A stretch of DNA of 64,000 bases from Oopsacas minuta (GCA_024704765.1 JAKMXF010000354.1:682690-746689); one strand, 5' to 3'; positions 30,801-40,194 are shown, counted from the first letter of the stretch. Notes: generated from the sequence alone by a model not told the origin. Translations and numbers: made by a program.

Positions 30801-31797
30801 GAAGAGATGGTTAGGATATTTCAGAGATCGCTGGAATCAATTTGACACTGTTTTCGTAGTATGTTTCATACTGGGCACAGTTCTACGTCTCATCCCGCAG
30901 GTTCCTCTACTATACAGCAAACATATGTACGCGCTTTTTGGGTTTATTCTATTCTTTCGTATTCTCCAATTCCTTATCATCCTCAGAGACTCAGGACCGT
31001 TTGTATACATGGTATTCCGTATGCTTAAGAACCTGACTCACTTCGTTATCATAGCACTGGTCTTTCTGTTAGCTTACGGTGTTCCCTCTCAAGCTATTCT
31101 ATATCCAGATATTCCACGTAATTCTAATAATTCATACGCTTTTGTTATCGGTAATATATTCTTCAGGCCTTACTTCCAAGCTTTTGGAGAGTTCTTCTTA
31201 CAACATTCGAATTCTAACACTGGGGGTAGTTTCAGAGATAGTAATCCTGAATTATATTTATCTTCAAAAGTATTCGTGTTTATATTTCTTCTCGTATGGA
31301 TAATTCTGTCTAATATCCTTCTCGTTAACATCATTATTGCAAAATTCAATAACACATTTGTTGAGATAGAATCTAATGCTGCACTCTACTGGAAATATAA
31401 GTTCTTTAATTCTGTGAGTGAGTTTCGTGGTAAGCCAGTATTGCCTCCACCCTTTAACGTTATAGTCATTGGATACAGGTGTATCAGAAGAATTATTCTA
31501 TGGTTCAATCGGTGTGCTATAAATAGGAGTGAGGGAGAATGTGATTTTGAGTGTCAAGAGAGGAAGCTGTTATTTGAATATGAAAAGAGATGTGTTCTGG
31601 CGTTTAAGTTCAATATAGAATTGACTCAAGAAAGAAACATAGAAGATAGAATATCTAACTTAGATGATCGCTTGATGAATACACAACAGATGATCCTATC
31701 AGTCAAAGGTAAAATTGATAACTTACAGTTCAATGGTGATATATTGTTGGACTCGGAAAGAGATCTACCCACTTTACACAGAGATAGTAACAACTAA
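27826..31797 (+). CDS. TRPM-family cation channel
   Basis: 1323 residues in a single exon. The N-terminal 250 residues are low-complexity. The TRPM homology region follows from about residue 245 (GQIHFPTRHGHKDASYITLP, KVWFLTDGVN, HSHFILLRN, VVTVVISNND). The helical linker contains FVWAILTHRWKMAEILL. Six membrane segments lie at about residues 900-1180. The pore helix and filter are FRPYFQAFGEFF, and S6 runs into a TRP helix with FNNTFVEIES and the VLPPPF motif. S2-S3 carry EEARQ and WNQFD, which match the Glu/Gln/Asn/Asp calcium-binding site of TRPM2/4/5/8. The C-terminus has a short heptad stretch and no NUDT9-homology or alpha-kinase domain. It is a divergent TRPM, probably a calcium-gated channel of the plasma membrane. 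Confidence 0.88.
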   Translation: MDDELSDKSLFFTVSSTAPKFSKVASVDDDESDQPASYDLHQVDDNTNPPCYQNIEPEKQAKTPSQISKGAFETKSLNPSQLLRARSNPLTKKLAKENKTFDIADAQEFSCSPFAKKRMFIQRQESISDSKLDQEFARELRITEDEVIAAFSHQEAIRRADSEVSNCQKILLQRQIGRTASPQNLVRPTRLHTRMQSADSKNTTPIFTSANLPPDSTEFSHLFTVPDIYPNENLPLLDTTSDPLIDITFKGQIHFPTRHGHKDASYITLPSGRVPDNIMDTLIDKWDLPLPTIILSFPGNAQLSNNSRFRQVLKDNIIRIAATTKVWFLTDGVNRSISAFLGSCLESHAYKRCAKREQNQRGWLIGSNYTEYDNPVPMIGLVCPEKVYKGNILLETNAVSTSITYSRESQSVLPDKDLLDVNHSHFILLRNSKSKSSVAEQWSVIEDNISNYLKQGSEALPVVRIFIDDTLQIIDKVCQAVKKNVVTVVISNNDLMQTIHDFIFRLAARDQKIGAKEHGKFLDSCRHYLGNESNSRINEVIAKISVILENFYLVTMFDMNLTYGADLSKAIVVALLKSKKSTGKDKMKEALGLVIDWNRVDLAEQDIFTESLIWGDTDLFQHFFKILHINQVEFLDLMLERNVIDVETFVEHHLERLYFDAVALNNNSPLFTKLLELSQIKAHTKQHTTTRTILKKKKSSQHKENIRLTQLQGDKEKIPINQIGKLIRYIINRSFKSIYEEYSQSEIERKVIKDYPIDNLFVWAILTHRWKMAEILLSYSKSVVFNAIAAKALISGMYNRLKDVQVVSESDLEILQGVAKKFELTAVGIMEEAYKRDYKRSHLMLQQKNKLFDDNNCIEMAVSGHCMTFLSHPCVQTLLDLQWKKPLYRHNPVWKKLLAIFFPFLIFILIEFNEPHPNSIIGYLRFYDSPSIKFITHVLSFLLYLLLYCYVVLFQWYPFPNLDPSEWIFILWSITIVAEEARQLFGGSGRLEKRWLGYFRDRWNQFDTVFVVCFILGTVLRLIPQVPLLYSKHMYALFGFILFFRILQFLIILRDSGPFVYMVFRMLKNLTHFVIIALVFLLAYGVPSQAILYPDIPRNSNNSYAFVIGNIFFRPYFQAFGEFFLQHSNSNTGGSFRDSNPELYLSSKVFVFIFLLVWIILSNILLVNIIIAKFNNTFVEIESNAALYWKYKFFNSVSEFRGKPVLPPPFNVIVIGYRCIRRIILWFNRCAINRSEGECDFECQERKLLFEYEKRCVLAFKFNIELTQERNIEDRISNLDDRLMNTQQMILSVKGKIDNLQFNGDILLDSERDLPTLHRDSNN

Positions 31798-32028
31798 TTG
31801 GTAGATATATTAATCTTCCCACTTCTACCCTGTTTTAACTTTGTAAAATTGTATAATACTTTCCCCAGCATGTCCTATTGAGATAATTCTGTGGTATCCT
31901 TTTGATTTGATAATTTTCTTTTTTGTATATTAAACATTTTCTCAGCATACAAGTATATATCTGGTTTTGAGATCTACAATTCTATATTTTTAGCTTAGTT
32001 CGAATCAACTACAATTCAACATTTTGAG

Positions 32029-33939
32029 ATGGACATTAGTGAAGAGAAATCTTTAAACAAAGACATGTCACCTCTCGTTTACGATACATTAACGTGTGTA
32101 CATTGTAAGAAATTCAAGAGAACTTCTAAATTTCTAAAATGCAATCATGTTATATGTCCTAAATGTCTCAGTGTCCTTAGTGCTAACGGATGTATAGAGT
32201 GTACTATATGCGGCTTATTGACTCCAATTCCTAATGGGGAAGTTGACCTGGAAGATAACTTCATGGCACTGCACTGTATCAACAAGAAAGATGTATTAGC
32301 TAGCATTGGTAGTGTGCTATGTAACTCTTGTTGCCTAGGTAAGAGTACTCCATCTGAGCTGTTCTGTGTACAGTGTAATCGTTACATGTGTAAGATAGAT
32401 TGGAATGCTCATAAGAACTTTGTGCCAGGAGCATCTTATCATGTGTCTATTAATAAGGATATTACATCTGATTCAGACACCGAGCAATTCCTGATACAAA
32501 CCAGTGTTTCTCAGCACTGTAGAGATCATCCTAATTATAACACAGAGCTGTATTGTACTAACTGTAGGATTCTAACGTGTGCAAACTGTTTGGTTGTAAA
32601 TCATAAAGATCATATTGTGGTAGGAATGAATGTAGCTCTTGAGAGTGAGCTAGCTGACTTCTCTAAGTGTAAAGAGAGTCTTGAAGAAAAGATTGATACT
32701 TGTAAACAGATACTACAGCAGTCTGAACAGAAGAAAGGATCTCTGGAGGAGAAGAGAGATTTTGAGAAAGGACGAATTGACAAGGAGTATGAAGAAAAGT
32801 TAGCACTTATTGTCAAAACAAGAGACGATGAGTTACTACAGCTGAGGACTGAATATGATGACGTCATTAACACATTATTTATCCAGACACAACAGCTGGA
32901 GTCTTCTCTAAACCAGCTTTATCAAGCTATCCGTCTAACGCAGACATGCAGCGCTCTTGCTCAATGTAAAGAAGATCAGCTGACTCTTATACCTAAGATT
33001 ACAGACAGACTCGTCTCGTTATCAGAAACTATACCCAAGCAAAAGCCTATTCAGTCTGAACTACATTTGGGCACATCTCCTAGCTTGCATTCCCCAAATG
33101 TAGTAAAACTCAAATATTCATTGGAAACAATTGAGCCTACTCACAAGATTGGAGATAATATTAATCTTAACAAGACAAGAGCTATAGTCAGCGGAGATAA
33201 TGATGAAATATTCGTGGTTGATAAAGGAAACTCTCTAATACATTCTTTCTCTCCAGAAGGGAAACAGTTAAGGGCATTTGGGAGCTATGGCCGTGGTCCA
33301 GGACAGTTTAAGAGCCCTTGGGGACTCTGTCTAGACGGGAAGAGACTATTCGTATCTGACACTAGTATAGGTATTGTCATGTCTTTCACGATAGAAGGGA
33401 CATATCGAAGTAAATTCGGGGCTTGGGGACAAGCTGCCGGAGAATTTCGATCTCCTAAGGGTATTTGTACTGATTCTATTGGCTGTCTCTGGGTAGCAGA
33501 TTGTGATAACAATCGTATACAGAGATTTGATCAGGAAGGAAAACATTTGGATATTTTCCCTCATAACAAAAGTTTTGTTATGACAAAGCCAGTTGACGTC
33601 AAAACTGCCTTATATGATAATACACTATGGGTATTGACTGGATGTAGTCCTGCTGTCCTACATATTAGCAGTGAAGGAGAAGTACTTGATCAGATTGCTA
33701 CTTTAGGGAAAGGAAGAGAATTGAGTCACCCAGTGTCTATATGTTACGATAACGCTTCCCGTTGTGTATTGGTAACAGATACATCTAGCTCCTGTGTAAT
33801 GGTATTCAGTGAGACAGGTGTTGTAGAGGGGAGACTAACCTTTCAAGATGTTAAATCTTATGCTCTGCACGGGGTTACTGTAGATAGGGCAGGACGTGTA
33901 CTCTGTACTGCCAAATGTATACAAGTATTTGTGATATAA
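32029..33939 (+). CDS. TRIM-NHL protein (RING, two B-boxes, coiled coil, NHL repeats)
   Basis: 636 residues, single exon. The RING finger at about 22-65 is CVHC...CNHVICPKC...CTIC. B-box 1 is at about 100-140 (CNSCCLGK...CVQCNRYMC). B-box 2 is at about 164-203 (HCRDHPNYNTELYCTNCRILTCANC...H). The coiled coil is at about 205-320. NHL repeats run from about 370 to the end (GPGQFKSPWGLCLDG, AAGEFRSPKGICTD, VADCDNNRIQRFD). This is the layout of TRIM2/3/32/71 ubiquitin ligases, without the filamin domain of TRIM2/3/71. Such proteins are cytoplasmic E3 ligases, and some bind RNA through the NHL propeller. Which subfamily it belongs to is not clear. It heads a tightly spaced run of five plus-strand genes. 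Confidence 0.9.
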   Translation: MDISEEKSLNKDMSPLVYDTLTCVHCKKFKRTSKFLKCNHVICPKCLSVLSANGCIECTICGLLTPIPNGEVDLEDNFMALHCINKKDVLASIGSVLCNSCCLGKSTPSELFCVQCNRYMCKIDWNAHKNFVPGASYHVSINKDITSDSDTEQFLIQTSVSQHCRDHPNYNTELYCTNCRILTCANCLVVNHKDHIVVGMNVALESELADFSKCKESLEEKIDTCKQILQQSEQKKGSLEEKRDFEKGRIDKEYEEKLALIVKTRDDELLQLRTEYDDVINTLFIQTQQLESSLNQLYQAIRLTQTCSALAQCKEDQLTLIPKITDRLVSLSETIPKQKPIQSELHLGTSPSLHSPNVVKLKYSLETIEPTHKIGDNINLNKTRAIVSGDNDEIFVVDKGNSLIHSFSPEGKQLRAFGSYGRGPGQFKSPWGLCLDGKRLFVSDTSIGIVMSFTIEGTYRSKFGAWGQAAGEFRSPKGICTDSIGCLWVADCDNNRIQRFDQEGKHLDIFPHNKSFVMTKPVDVKTALYDNTLWVLTGCSPAVLHISSEGEVLDQIATLGKGRELSHPVSICYDNASRCVLVTDTSSSCVMVFSETGVVEGRLTFQDVKSYALHGVTVDRAGRVLCTAKCIQVFVI

Positions 33940-34084
33940 CTGATTTAGCTATGAAATTAATTGAGTCAATTATGTAATCTATTCTATGATATTCTATAAA
34001 TATTATTGTAGGATATGCCACTGTTGAATACTTTTTTGTGATATATTCTATCTCACACAATTATTAGCTACTGCAGTAAGACAG

Positions 34085-34480
34085 ATGGATGATGATGATC
34101 TTAACTATGGGGATATGGGAGGTCTAGGAGATGGAGGGGACTCTGATGATGACATTGATGATATTGATGACGCTGAGGTAGATCTAGGAGATGATAACAT
34201 TGATATGTTACAATCTTCATCAGGACCTAGCGACCCCTCTAAGCGTATCACAACACCTTTCATGACTAAGTACGAGCGAGCGCGCGTTCTAGGAACACGA
34301 GCTCTGCAAATCAGTATGGGAGCTCCTGTGATGGTGGATCTAGACGGAGAGACTGATCCACTGAAAATTGCTACAATGGAATTGAATGAGAAGAAAATAC
34401 CCATGTTAATACGAAGATATTTGCCTGATGGTAGTCACGAAGATTGGAAGATAGATGAATTGATGAATCCTTCTAGTTGA
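34085..34480 (+). CDS. POLR2F: RNA polymerase subunit RPB6 (shared by Pol I, II and III)
   Basis: 131 residues, single exon, normal length. The acidic N-terminal tail ([20 protein letters not shown]) is followed by the conserved core: [57 protein letters not shown] and [14 protein letters not shown]. These are near-invariant RPB6 segments. RPB6 stabilises the clamp and the RPB1 fold in all three nuclear RNA polymerases. The gap to the TRIM-NHL gene is 145 bases and to VPS29 174 bases. Confidence 0.97.
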   Translation: MDDDDLNYGDMGGLGDGGDSDDDIDDIDDAEVDLGDDNIDMLQSSSGPSDPSKRITTPFMTKYERARVLGTRALQISMGAPVMVDLDGETDPLKIATMELNEKKIPMLIRRYLPDGSHEDWKIDELMNPSS

Positions 34481-34654
34481 TGATAGTATCTATGGTATTA
34501 ATTATTCATATGAGTTGATATAATTTGATTACATTTGATTACATCCAAACCTGAAGTTGATTACAATTGTAATCGTGACTGAATACTTTTATAATCCAAA
34601 TAGATATTATGTTAATAACTTGCATGTCTAGATAATCATTAGCTATAAATAAAG

Positions 34655-35203
34655 ATGCTTGTACTTATAATTGGAGATCTGCACATACCATACCGTGAAG
34701 CTGGTATTGCAATGAAATTCAAATCTCTCCTAATGCCGGGTAAGATACAGCACGTGTTATGTACAGGTAATCTATGTAGCAGAGAGACATTCGATTATCT
34801 CAAATCACTAGCTACAGATGTTCATGTAGTGAAGGGAGATTTTGATGATAACATTAGTTACCCAGAACAGAAGGTGGTCAGTGTAGGGAACTTCCGTATC
34901 GGTCTCCTGCATGGACATCAATTGGTCCCATGGGGAGATCATGAGAGCTTAAGCTTGGTACAGAGACAGCTTGATGTTGATATCCTGGTGTCTGGACACA
35001 CCCACAAACTGGAAGCGTTTGAGAATGAAGGAAAGTTCTACTTGAACCCAGGGTCTGCTACAGGAGCATACTCTCCGTTAGATAGTGCAGTTATTCCATC
35101 TTTCGTAGTGATGGATATACAGCAGAATCTAGCTACGGCTTACACCTATAGGTTAGTCAATGATGACGTTAAGGTTGAGAAGGTAGAGTACAGACGTGCT
35201 TGA
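34655..35203 (+). CDS. VPS29: Retromer subunit VPS29
   Basis: 182 residues, single exon, the length of animal VPS29. It has the metallophosphoesterase-like fold with [59 protein letters not shown] and [12 protein letters not shown], all matching VPS29 closely. In retromer (VPS35-VPS29-VPS26) it acts on endosomes to return cargo to the Golgi or plasma membrane. It scaffolds rather than hydrolyses, because a residue of the ancestral active site is changed (GNLCS where phosphatases have GNH/GDx). Spacing to neighbours is 174 and 152 bases. Confidence 0.97.
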   Translation: MLVLIIGDLHIPYREAGIAMKFKSLLMPGKIQHVLCTGNLCSRETFDYLKSLATDVHVVKGDFDDNISYPEQKVVSVGNFRIGLLHGHQLVPWGDHESLSLVQRQLDVDILVSGHTHKLEAFENEGKFYLNPGSATGAYSPLDSAVIPSFVVMDIQQNLATAYTYRLVNDDVKVEKVEYRRA

Positions 35204-35355
35204 ATGGTAGTTACTCTTTCTGTGTGTTCTATCATTAGATAACTAAAGTATTATTGTATTACTATGGAGTTCTGTATATAATGAGAATGATATGCCTTAT
35301 TTCATTACAAAAAACTTCTATGATAATATTGTACTTTTAACATTAGTTAGTTGAT

Positions 35356-36114
35356 ATGGCAGAATCTTCGCCTCTCTCAGAATTCCTATCTGACAAACTC
35401 ATCACTACGTCTGGATACTCTCTCTTCGGTAGGATAATGTCCTGGTCAAGAGATAGCTACCCCTCAGAACTCTCTCAGGCGAGAATAACCACTTTCCTGT
35501 TTGGAGAAGATGCGATTAGACAGGTACAGGATCGTGTGTTATCTGACCCATTCGGTGTCCTCATAGAGCTAGGCCTGATGCCTGATTATGTCAAATGGAA
35601 AATAGAAGTTACACAGGAGGATTACTGGTTGGTACTCTTCCGTGTTATGCCGTCATACCATTCTCCTATACGTGCTTTCCCAGCTACTTGGAATGGAATA
35701 GGAGATATAATAGCTTACAAGTTTCCGGGTGCTCTATACGATTTTAATCAGCACAAAGATGTGCTATCTTCTAATTCTTGTCAATTCTTTGAGAAAGAAA
35801 GTGGGATTGATTTTATGAAATGTTTGAAGTTGAAACAGGAGGATAACGATATCTCTCCTTACTTCAGTTATGCTAGATTTATGAGATGTCCAGTCCCTAG
35901 AAGTTCCTGGCAAGTTAGACTGTTCCTATACTGTGAACTTAGAGTTCTAGAGTACTTCACTGGAGACGGATACACACACACTGCTGATAAGAAACGCGGT
36001 TATAAGGAGTATATAGCTAACAGTATTAATCTATCACTTATACCAGCCGATCAGCTGTTTGTTATTAAGCTACATATTACTCCTGAGCACTTGTCATTCT
36101 ATTGTGACAGCTGA
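35356..36114 (+). CDS. Unrecognised 252-aa protein
   Basis: I do not recognise the family. One open frame begins at an ATG 152 bases after VPS29 and ends 64 bases before the ZUP1 start. The protein is soluble-looking, with no signal peptide or membrane span. Aromatic and basic residues are spread through it, notably WKIEVTQEDYWLVLFRVMPS and WQVRLFLYCELRVLEYFTGD. The regular composition and codon use, like that of its neighbours, and the tight spacing support a real gene. It may be fast-evolving or lineage-specific. Confidence 0.7.
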   Translation: MAESSPLSEFLSDKLITTSGYSLFGRIMSWSRDSYPSELSQARITTFLFGEDAIRQVQDRVLSDPFGVLIELGLMPDYVKWKIEVTQEDYWLVLFRVMPSYHSPIRAFPATWNGIGDIIAYKFPGALYDFNQHKDVLSSNSCQFFEKESGIDFMKCLKLKQEDNDISPYFSYARFMRCPVPRSSWQVRLFLYCELRVLEYFTGDGYTHTADKKRGYKEYIANSINLSLIPADQLFVIKLHITPEHLSFYCDS

Positions 36115-36178
36115 CAGCTCATGAGTTGTGTTTATTTATACTTTTGGATTTCTCATGGTTTATTTGTATACGTATAGC

Positions 36179-37558
36179 ATGGCATCTTTATTTGGGGATG
36201 AGGATGACGTAATAATATCTCTACAGGAGGGATATGAAGGTTGGGTGATATGTCAGTATCCAGACTGTAATCAACAAGTTCTTATTGTACAGCTAGAAGA
36301 ACACCTGTTATCTCATTCAGCTACCTCATCAGATGAGATATCTGATCTAGAGTTCGCAAGAGCTCTCCAGGAATCAGAAGATCAACTAATTTCTGCAATC
36401 GAAGCAGACTATCAATTAGCTCTATCATTACAGAACCAAGAAACTACATACACACAAGCAAAACCTAACACCCAGTTAGCTACTGCGGATATAGCCCCTC
36501 GTACTTATAGCTCAGCTGCTAAACCAACTAATTATCAAACAAGAGGTAACTCTAATTACTCATACAAACCGTCACCTTACGCTAACATTAAACCTGGTAG
36601 TAACATACATTCACTGAGTTCTGTGACGTCATCAGTTAAGGGTAAAGGCAGGGGAGAGGGTGGATATACTGCTCAGACCCTGAACAAATTGGAGCAGCAG
36701 GCGAATAAGGGGGCCATTACATCTGTTGATCTGCATTTTAAGAAATTAGAGTTTATGGAGAATCTTAATTCTGGTAAAGATGACCTGAACTCTTGCACTG
36801 AGGGAGTACTACAGAGTATGATGCATTCATATGGGCTGTTCTCACCTTCATGGAGTTACTACCTCTCTCTAGACACGCCTCACTTCTCGTACTCTCTAGG
36901 AGACAGGGGTTGGGGGTGTGGATATCGTAACATACAGATGATAATAGGTAGCTTGCTGATGAGTGATAAATATAGAGTAGTCATGAATCGTACATTTAAT
37001 GGAAATGTCCCAACAGTACCCCGCCTCCAGGAGCTACTGGATGAAGCCTGGCGTGCAGGTTACGACCCTCAGGGGGCCAAGAGCCTAGGGTACAAAGTAC
37101 GTGACACAAAGACTTGGATTGGAGCCACAGAAGCTGCAGTTCTATTCAGATCATTTGGAGTTAAAGCAGAAGTAGTAGATTTCATAAAACCTCCAGGATC
37201 TGGTAATACACATGCTAGACTCATACAGTGGGTAGAGGACTACTTCAAGAGGTCTACCTGTATAACTACAGACCTTCCTCCTGTATATCTACAGCATTCA
37301 GGTCATAGTCGTACAATTATTGGATGGAGTCAATATAGGAGTAACAAGTATTTAACAATATTAGACCCCATGACTTATCCAGATAAACTCAGGAAATGTG
37401 TGCAGTTAAAAGAAAGAGAATTGGTGTGGTTACTCTCTCGGATATCGTCACATTTCTACAAGTCTGAATACCAAATTGTATCTATAACCGGATTAATAGA
37501 ATCTCATAAAAAAGAGTCATATAAAATAATATCTCCAATACAGAGATTAACTCATTAG
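36179..37558 (+). CDS. ZUP1: Zinc finger-containing ubiquitin peptidase 1 (ZUFSP, C78 family)
   Basis: 459 residues from the ATG at 36179 (MASLFGDEDDV). An upstream in-frame extension exists but has no family support. A C2H2 finger (CQYPDCNQQVLIVQLEEHLLSH) is followed by two ubiquitin-binding helices (DLEFARALQESEDQ, EADYQLALSLQNQ), a low-complexity linker, and the C78 cysteine-protease domain. Catalytic elements are visible: Cys in DRGWGCGYRNIQM, His in HSGHSRTIIGW, and Asp in ILDPM. ZUP1 cleaves K63-linked ubiquitin chains and works in genome maintenance in the nucleus. The vertebrate protein has more fingers (about 578 residues), so this is a shorter version. It starts 64 bases after the unknown upstream gene. 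Confidence 0.92.
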   Translation: MASLFGDEDDVIISLQEGYEGWVICQYPDCNQQVLIVQLEEHLLSHSATSSDEISDLEFARALQESEDQLISAIEADYQLALSLQNQETTYTQAKPNTQLATADIAPRTYSSAAKPTNYQTRGNSNYSYKPSPYANIKPGSNIHSLSSVTSSVKGKGRGEGGYTAQTLNKLEQQANKGAITSVDLHFKKLEFMENLNSGKDDLNSCTEGVLQSMMHSYGLFSPSWSYYLSLDTPHFSYSLGDRGWGCGYRNIQMIIGSLLMSDKYRVVMNRTFNGNVPTVPRLQELLDEAWRAGYDPQGAKSLGYKVRDTKTWIGATEAAVLFRSFGVKAEVVDFIKPPGSGNTHARLIQWVEDYFKRSTCITTDLPPVYLQHSGHSRTIIGWSQYRSNKYLTILDPMTYPDKLRKCVQLKERELVWLLSRISSHFYKSEYQIVSITGLIESHKKESYKIISPIQRLTH

Positions 37559-38099
37559 AAATTCTTATTTGTGATAATTACACCTGTAGAGGTGAATAAT
37601 TGGACGCTTTATTAGCCCCGATTTACAAATTCTACAACAGCAGATGTGTATAAGAGACAGCTTTATTTATGGGAATGAACCTGAATTAGCATCAAATAGT
37701 ACTCAAGGTAATCCTCGTTGTCCTGAATAACACTCACTGATTATAATTATTATCGTATTTAATTTGTTGTAATTATCAATTAATACATGTTTATTAGTTC
37801 ACTCGAGAATTACCTGATAACTAATACAAATCTTTTGAAAGCATATGATAGAGTTTTAACACTTTATTGTGTAATTAATTGACTACCTAACTATGCTAAT
37901 GTAATTGTTATATTATCCTATTGTTACTATTACATATTCTGTAATTGTATTCTGTAATTGTAGTCATGCGTTTTGTTGTTGTAATCTGATTACTGATTAG
38001 GCTTAGGATTTTGATAAATACACGAAAGATTGGTGATAATTTATTGTATTCTTCCTTGAAATTGCTAGATATTTTATTAGAGAATAACACCTCCCAGTT
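37559..38099. other. Intergenic containing an adapter-like sequence
   Basis: 540 bases between ZUP1 and the hAT-derived gene. The stretch is AT-rich. Its only notable content is the Tn5 mosaic end at 37642-37660. It should also hold the ZUP1 3' untranslated region and the next promoter. Confidence 0.5.
37642..37660 (+). other. Exact Tn5 19-bp mosaic end (library adapter remnant)
   Basis: AGATGTGTATAAGAGACAG is identical over all 19 bases to the hyperactive Tn5 mosaic end used in Nextera-type tagmentation libraries. The preceding base C also matches one of the two standard adapter arms. A 19-base exact match by chance is not credible in animal DNA. It is most likely a sequencing or assembly artefact, not biology. 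No other Tn5 or IS50 sequence is seen around it. Confidence 0.95.
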
Positions 38100-39965
38100 A
38101 TGACAGCTCCAATACTTTCATACTATTATGATTTGATGTTACCAAAAGCATCTGGCACAGTAATGAAGGCTAAATGCAAATATTGTGGTACTATAATTTC
38201 TGGAAGACTAAACACATCTTCTAACTTCATCACTCACACGAAGGTATGTAAATTTTCTTTAGATAGTTTTCAGTTATTTATTTTATTACTTTTTTTATAG
38301 AGGAAACACAGAGAGATATATCAAACTCTATTTATGGCACAAAAAGTTCGTCCTGCAGAATCTAGACCCACCATTAAAGTGTCTACTCAGGTTCTTGATT
38401 CACAACCTGTATATGTACAACAAACTGATACTTTACTTAAACTCATAGCTGCTGACCTATTACCTATCTCTATTGTAGATAGTATACAATTCCATCAATT
38501 TGTGACTACCTTAAATCCTCACTACAAACTACCTACTAGAGACCAAATTAACACTAAACTATTACCAGAACTCGCCGCATCTATACAAACACTCATAAGG
38601 CTTAATCTTACAAAAGCTCATAGTGTGTGTCTTAGCTTTAGCGTAGCTAGCCAAGAAGCTAAAACCTTGATAGGAATTACAGCACATTATATAATAGACT
38701 GGAGATTATACTCAATGGTTCTATCTTATACAAGACTAGAGTGTATGTGTAATGAGAGTATTCTCAGACAGGAGTATGAACAGGTAGTAGCTGGTTATGA
38801 AATAGCTCATAAAGTGATTAGCGTTGTTGTATATAGTTCTCTCAATTCACTAGCTCCTTATCTAACGTCTATACCAGGATTCTCAACAGAAGAAAATGAT
38901 AATTATATTATTTTAAGAGTGGAACCACTCGTAAAAGATTCTAAACCGTTACCAGTTATATCGTTTAATTTCCTACCAAGAAGCAGTCCTTGTTTTGTAC
39001 ACAGCCTCCATCTGATTGTGAGAGATACTCTAAACGAGTTAAGTGAGCCTCTGAGGAATGCTATACACGATATTTCTAGCACTATCCAGTACTTAGAGTC
39101 TTTAGGACACAAAATAGTTAAAAACGAAGATAAACCAAATTCTACCAAATGGATTTCACAGCTAGACACGATACGTACTCTATTGTACTTGTCTGAAGAA
39201 GAATTTAGTAAATTAGAGATATCTCACTTCTCTAAAGCTGAGAGAGAAATGCTCCTTGAATTATGTGATATTCTTCATCCTATTGAGCATGCCTTGAGGT
39301 TACTCCAACAGCATGCGAATGTTTCCCCTGGATTTATCATACCGGTTTCTCGAGGAATCAAACACAAACTTGAGCAGATTACACCTGTGCATAACGATAA
39401 TGTGCTTGTTACTGTAAAGAAATTAGTCCAAGAGAGATTAACTCGTTACGAGCAAGACGATTCTTACATCACAGCATCAGTATTAGACCCCAGATTCAAG
39501 TTGAGATGGAGTAATCAGGATGAACAATGTAAAATTAAATCCATTTTCCTAAACAAAGTTTCTATCTTACTATCTTGTTACGCAACTAATCATGATGATA
39601 CCAACTCACAATTGACAAAATCTCAAAAAACTGAAGATGACCTTTTCAGCTTTATGACTCCCACTAGTAGTAATAATGGTACACAGCTAACTACCTTAGA
39701 AGCAGAAACAGAGGTTATTCAGTTTTTATCACAGCCTTGCTTAGACATGGAAGCTGATCCCTTTATGTACTGGAAGACACAGCAAGCCAATTTCCCACTC
39801 TTGGCTGAGATGGCTTTTAGCTACATGGCTATGCCTACTTCTTCACCAGATGAAATTGTCCTAAACGATCTCCTCAAATCTGATCTTTCTTCCCTCAGTT
39901 ATGAAACTTTTCAGATGTTAATGATTGTTAAATTTAATCCTAACTTACAAATAAGAGCTCTTTAA
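38100..39965 (+). CDS. Domesticated-looking hAT transposase (ZBED-like)
   Basis: Two exons, 38100-38243 and 38301-39965, join in phase 0 to about 602 residues. A BED zinc finger fills exon 1 and the start of exon 2 (AKCKYCGTII...FITHTKRKHREIY, with C-x2-C and H-x-H spacing). The hAT RNase-H-like core has TAHYIIDWRLYSMVLSY, CFVHSLHLIVRD, TKWISQLDTIRTLL and ASVLDPRFKLRW. The C-terminal dimerisation domain is present (DPFMYWKTQQANFPLLAEMAFSYMAMP). The TDNxxN motif that carries the first catalytic Asp is replaced by YSSLNS, so transposition chemistry is probably lost. The frame is intact and no flanking inverted repeats are evident. Together these fit a ZBED-type host gene that may act as a DNA-binding regulator. 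Confidence 0.82.
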
Positions 39966-40085
39966 CGAATAAATGAAATGACTTGTGGTATAACTTTATA
40001 TTGTTGTTCTTGGATAATTATTTTATCTGTACACGGCCCTTTATCTTATACGTAATTCACTGAATGAATTTTTATTATACTATTT

Positions 40086-40194
40086 CAGTCAGGGACGGGT
40101 CTTATTATGAACCCCCTATTAGTGCTTGATACAAAATCTATGGGAATGGTTTTATTTGGGCCACTGGTTTGGTTCATAATAAGCTCCCATGACT
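40086..40194. repeat. MITE, second family, about 109 bp
   Basis: The left end CAGTCAGGGACGGGTCTTAT(TATGAACC) is mirrored by GGTTCATAATAAGCTCCCAT(GACTA) on the right, giving inverted repeats of about 27 bases. It is the reverse-oriented relative of 4515-4663. It ends 62 bases before the COPS9 frame begins. Confidence 0.75.
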
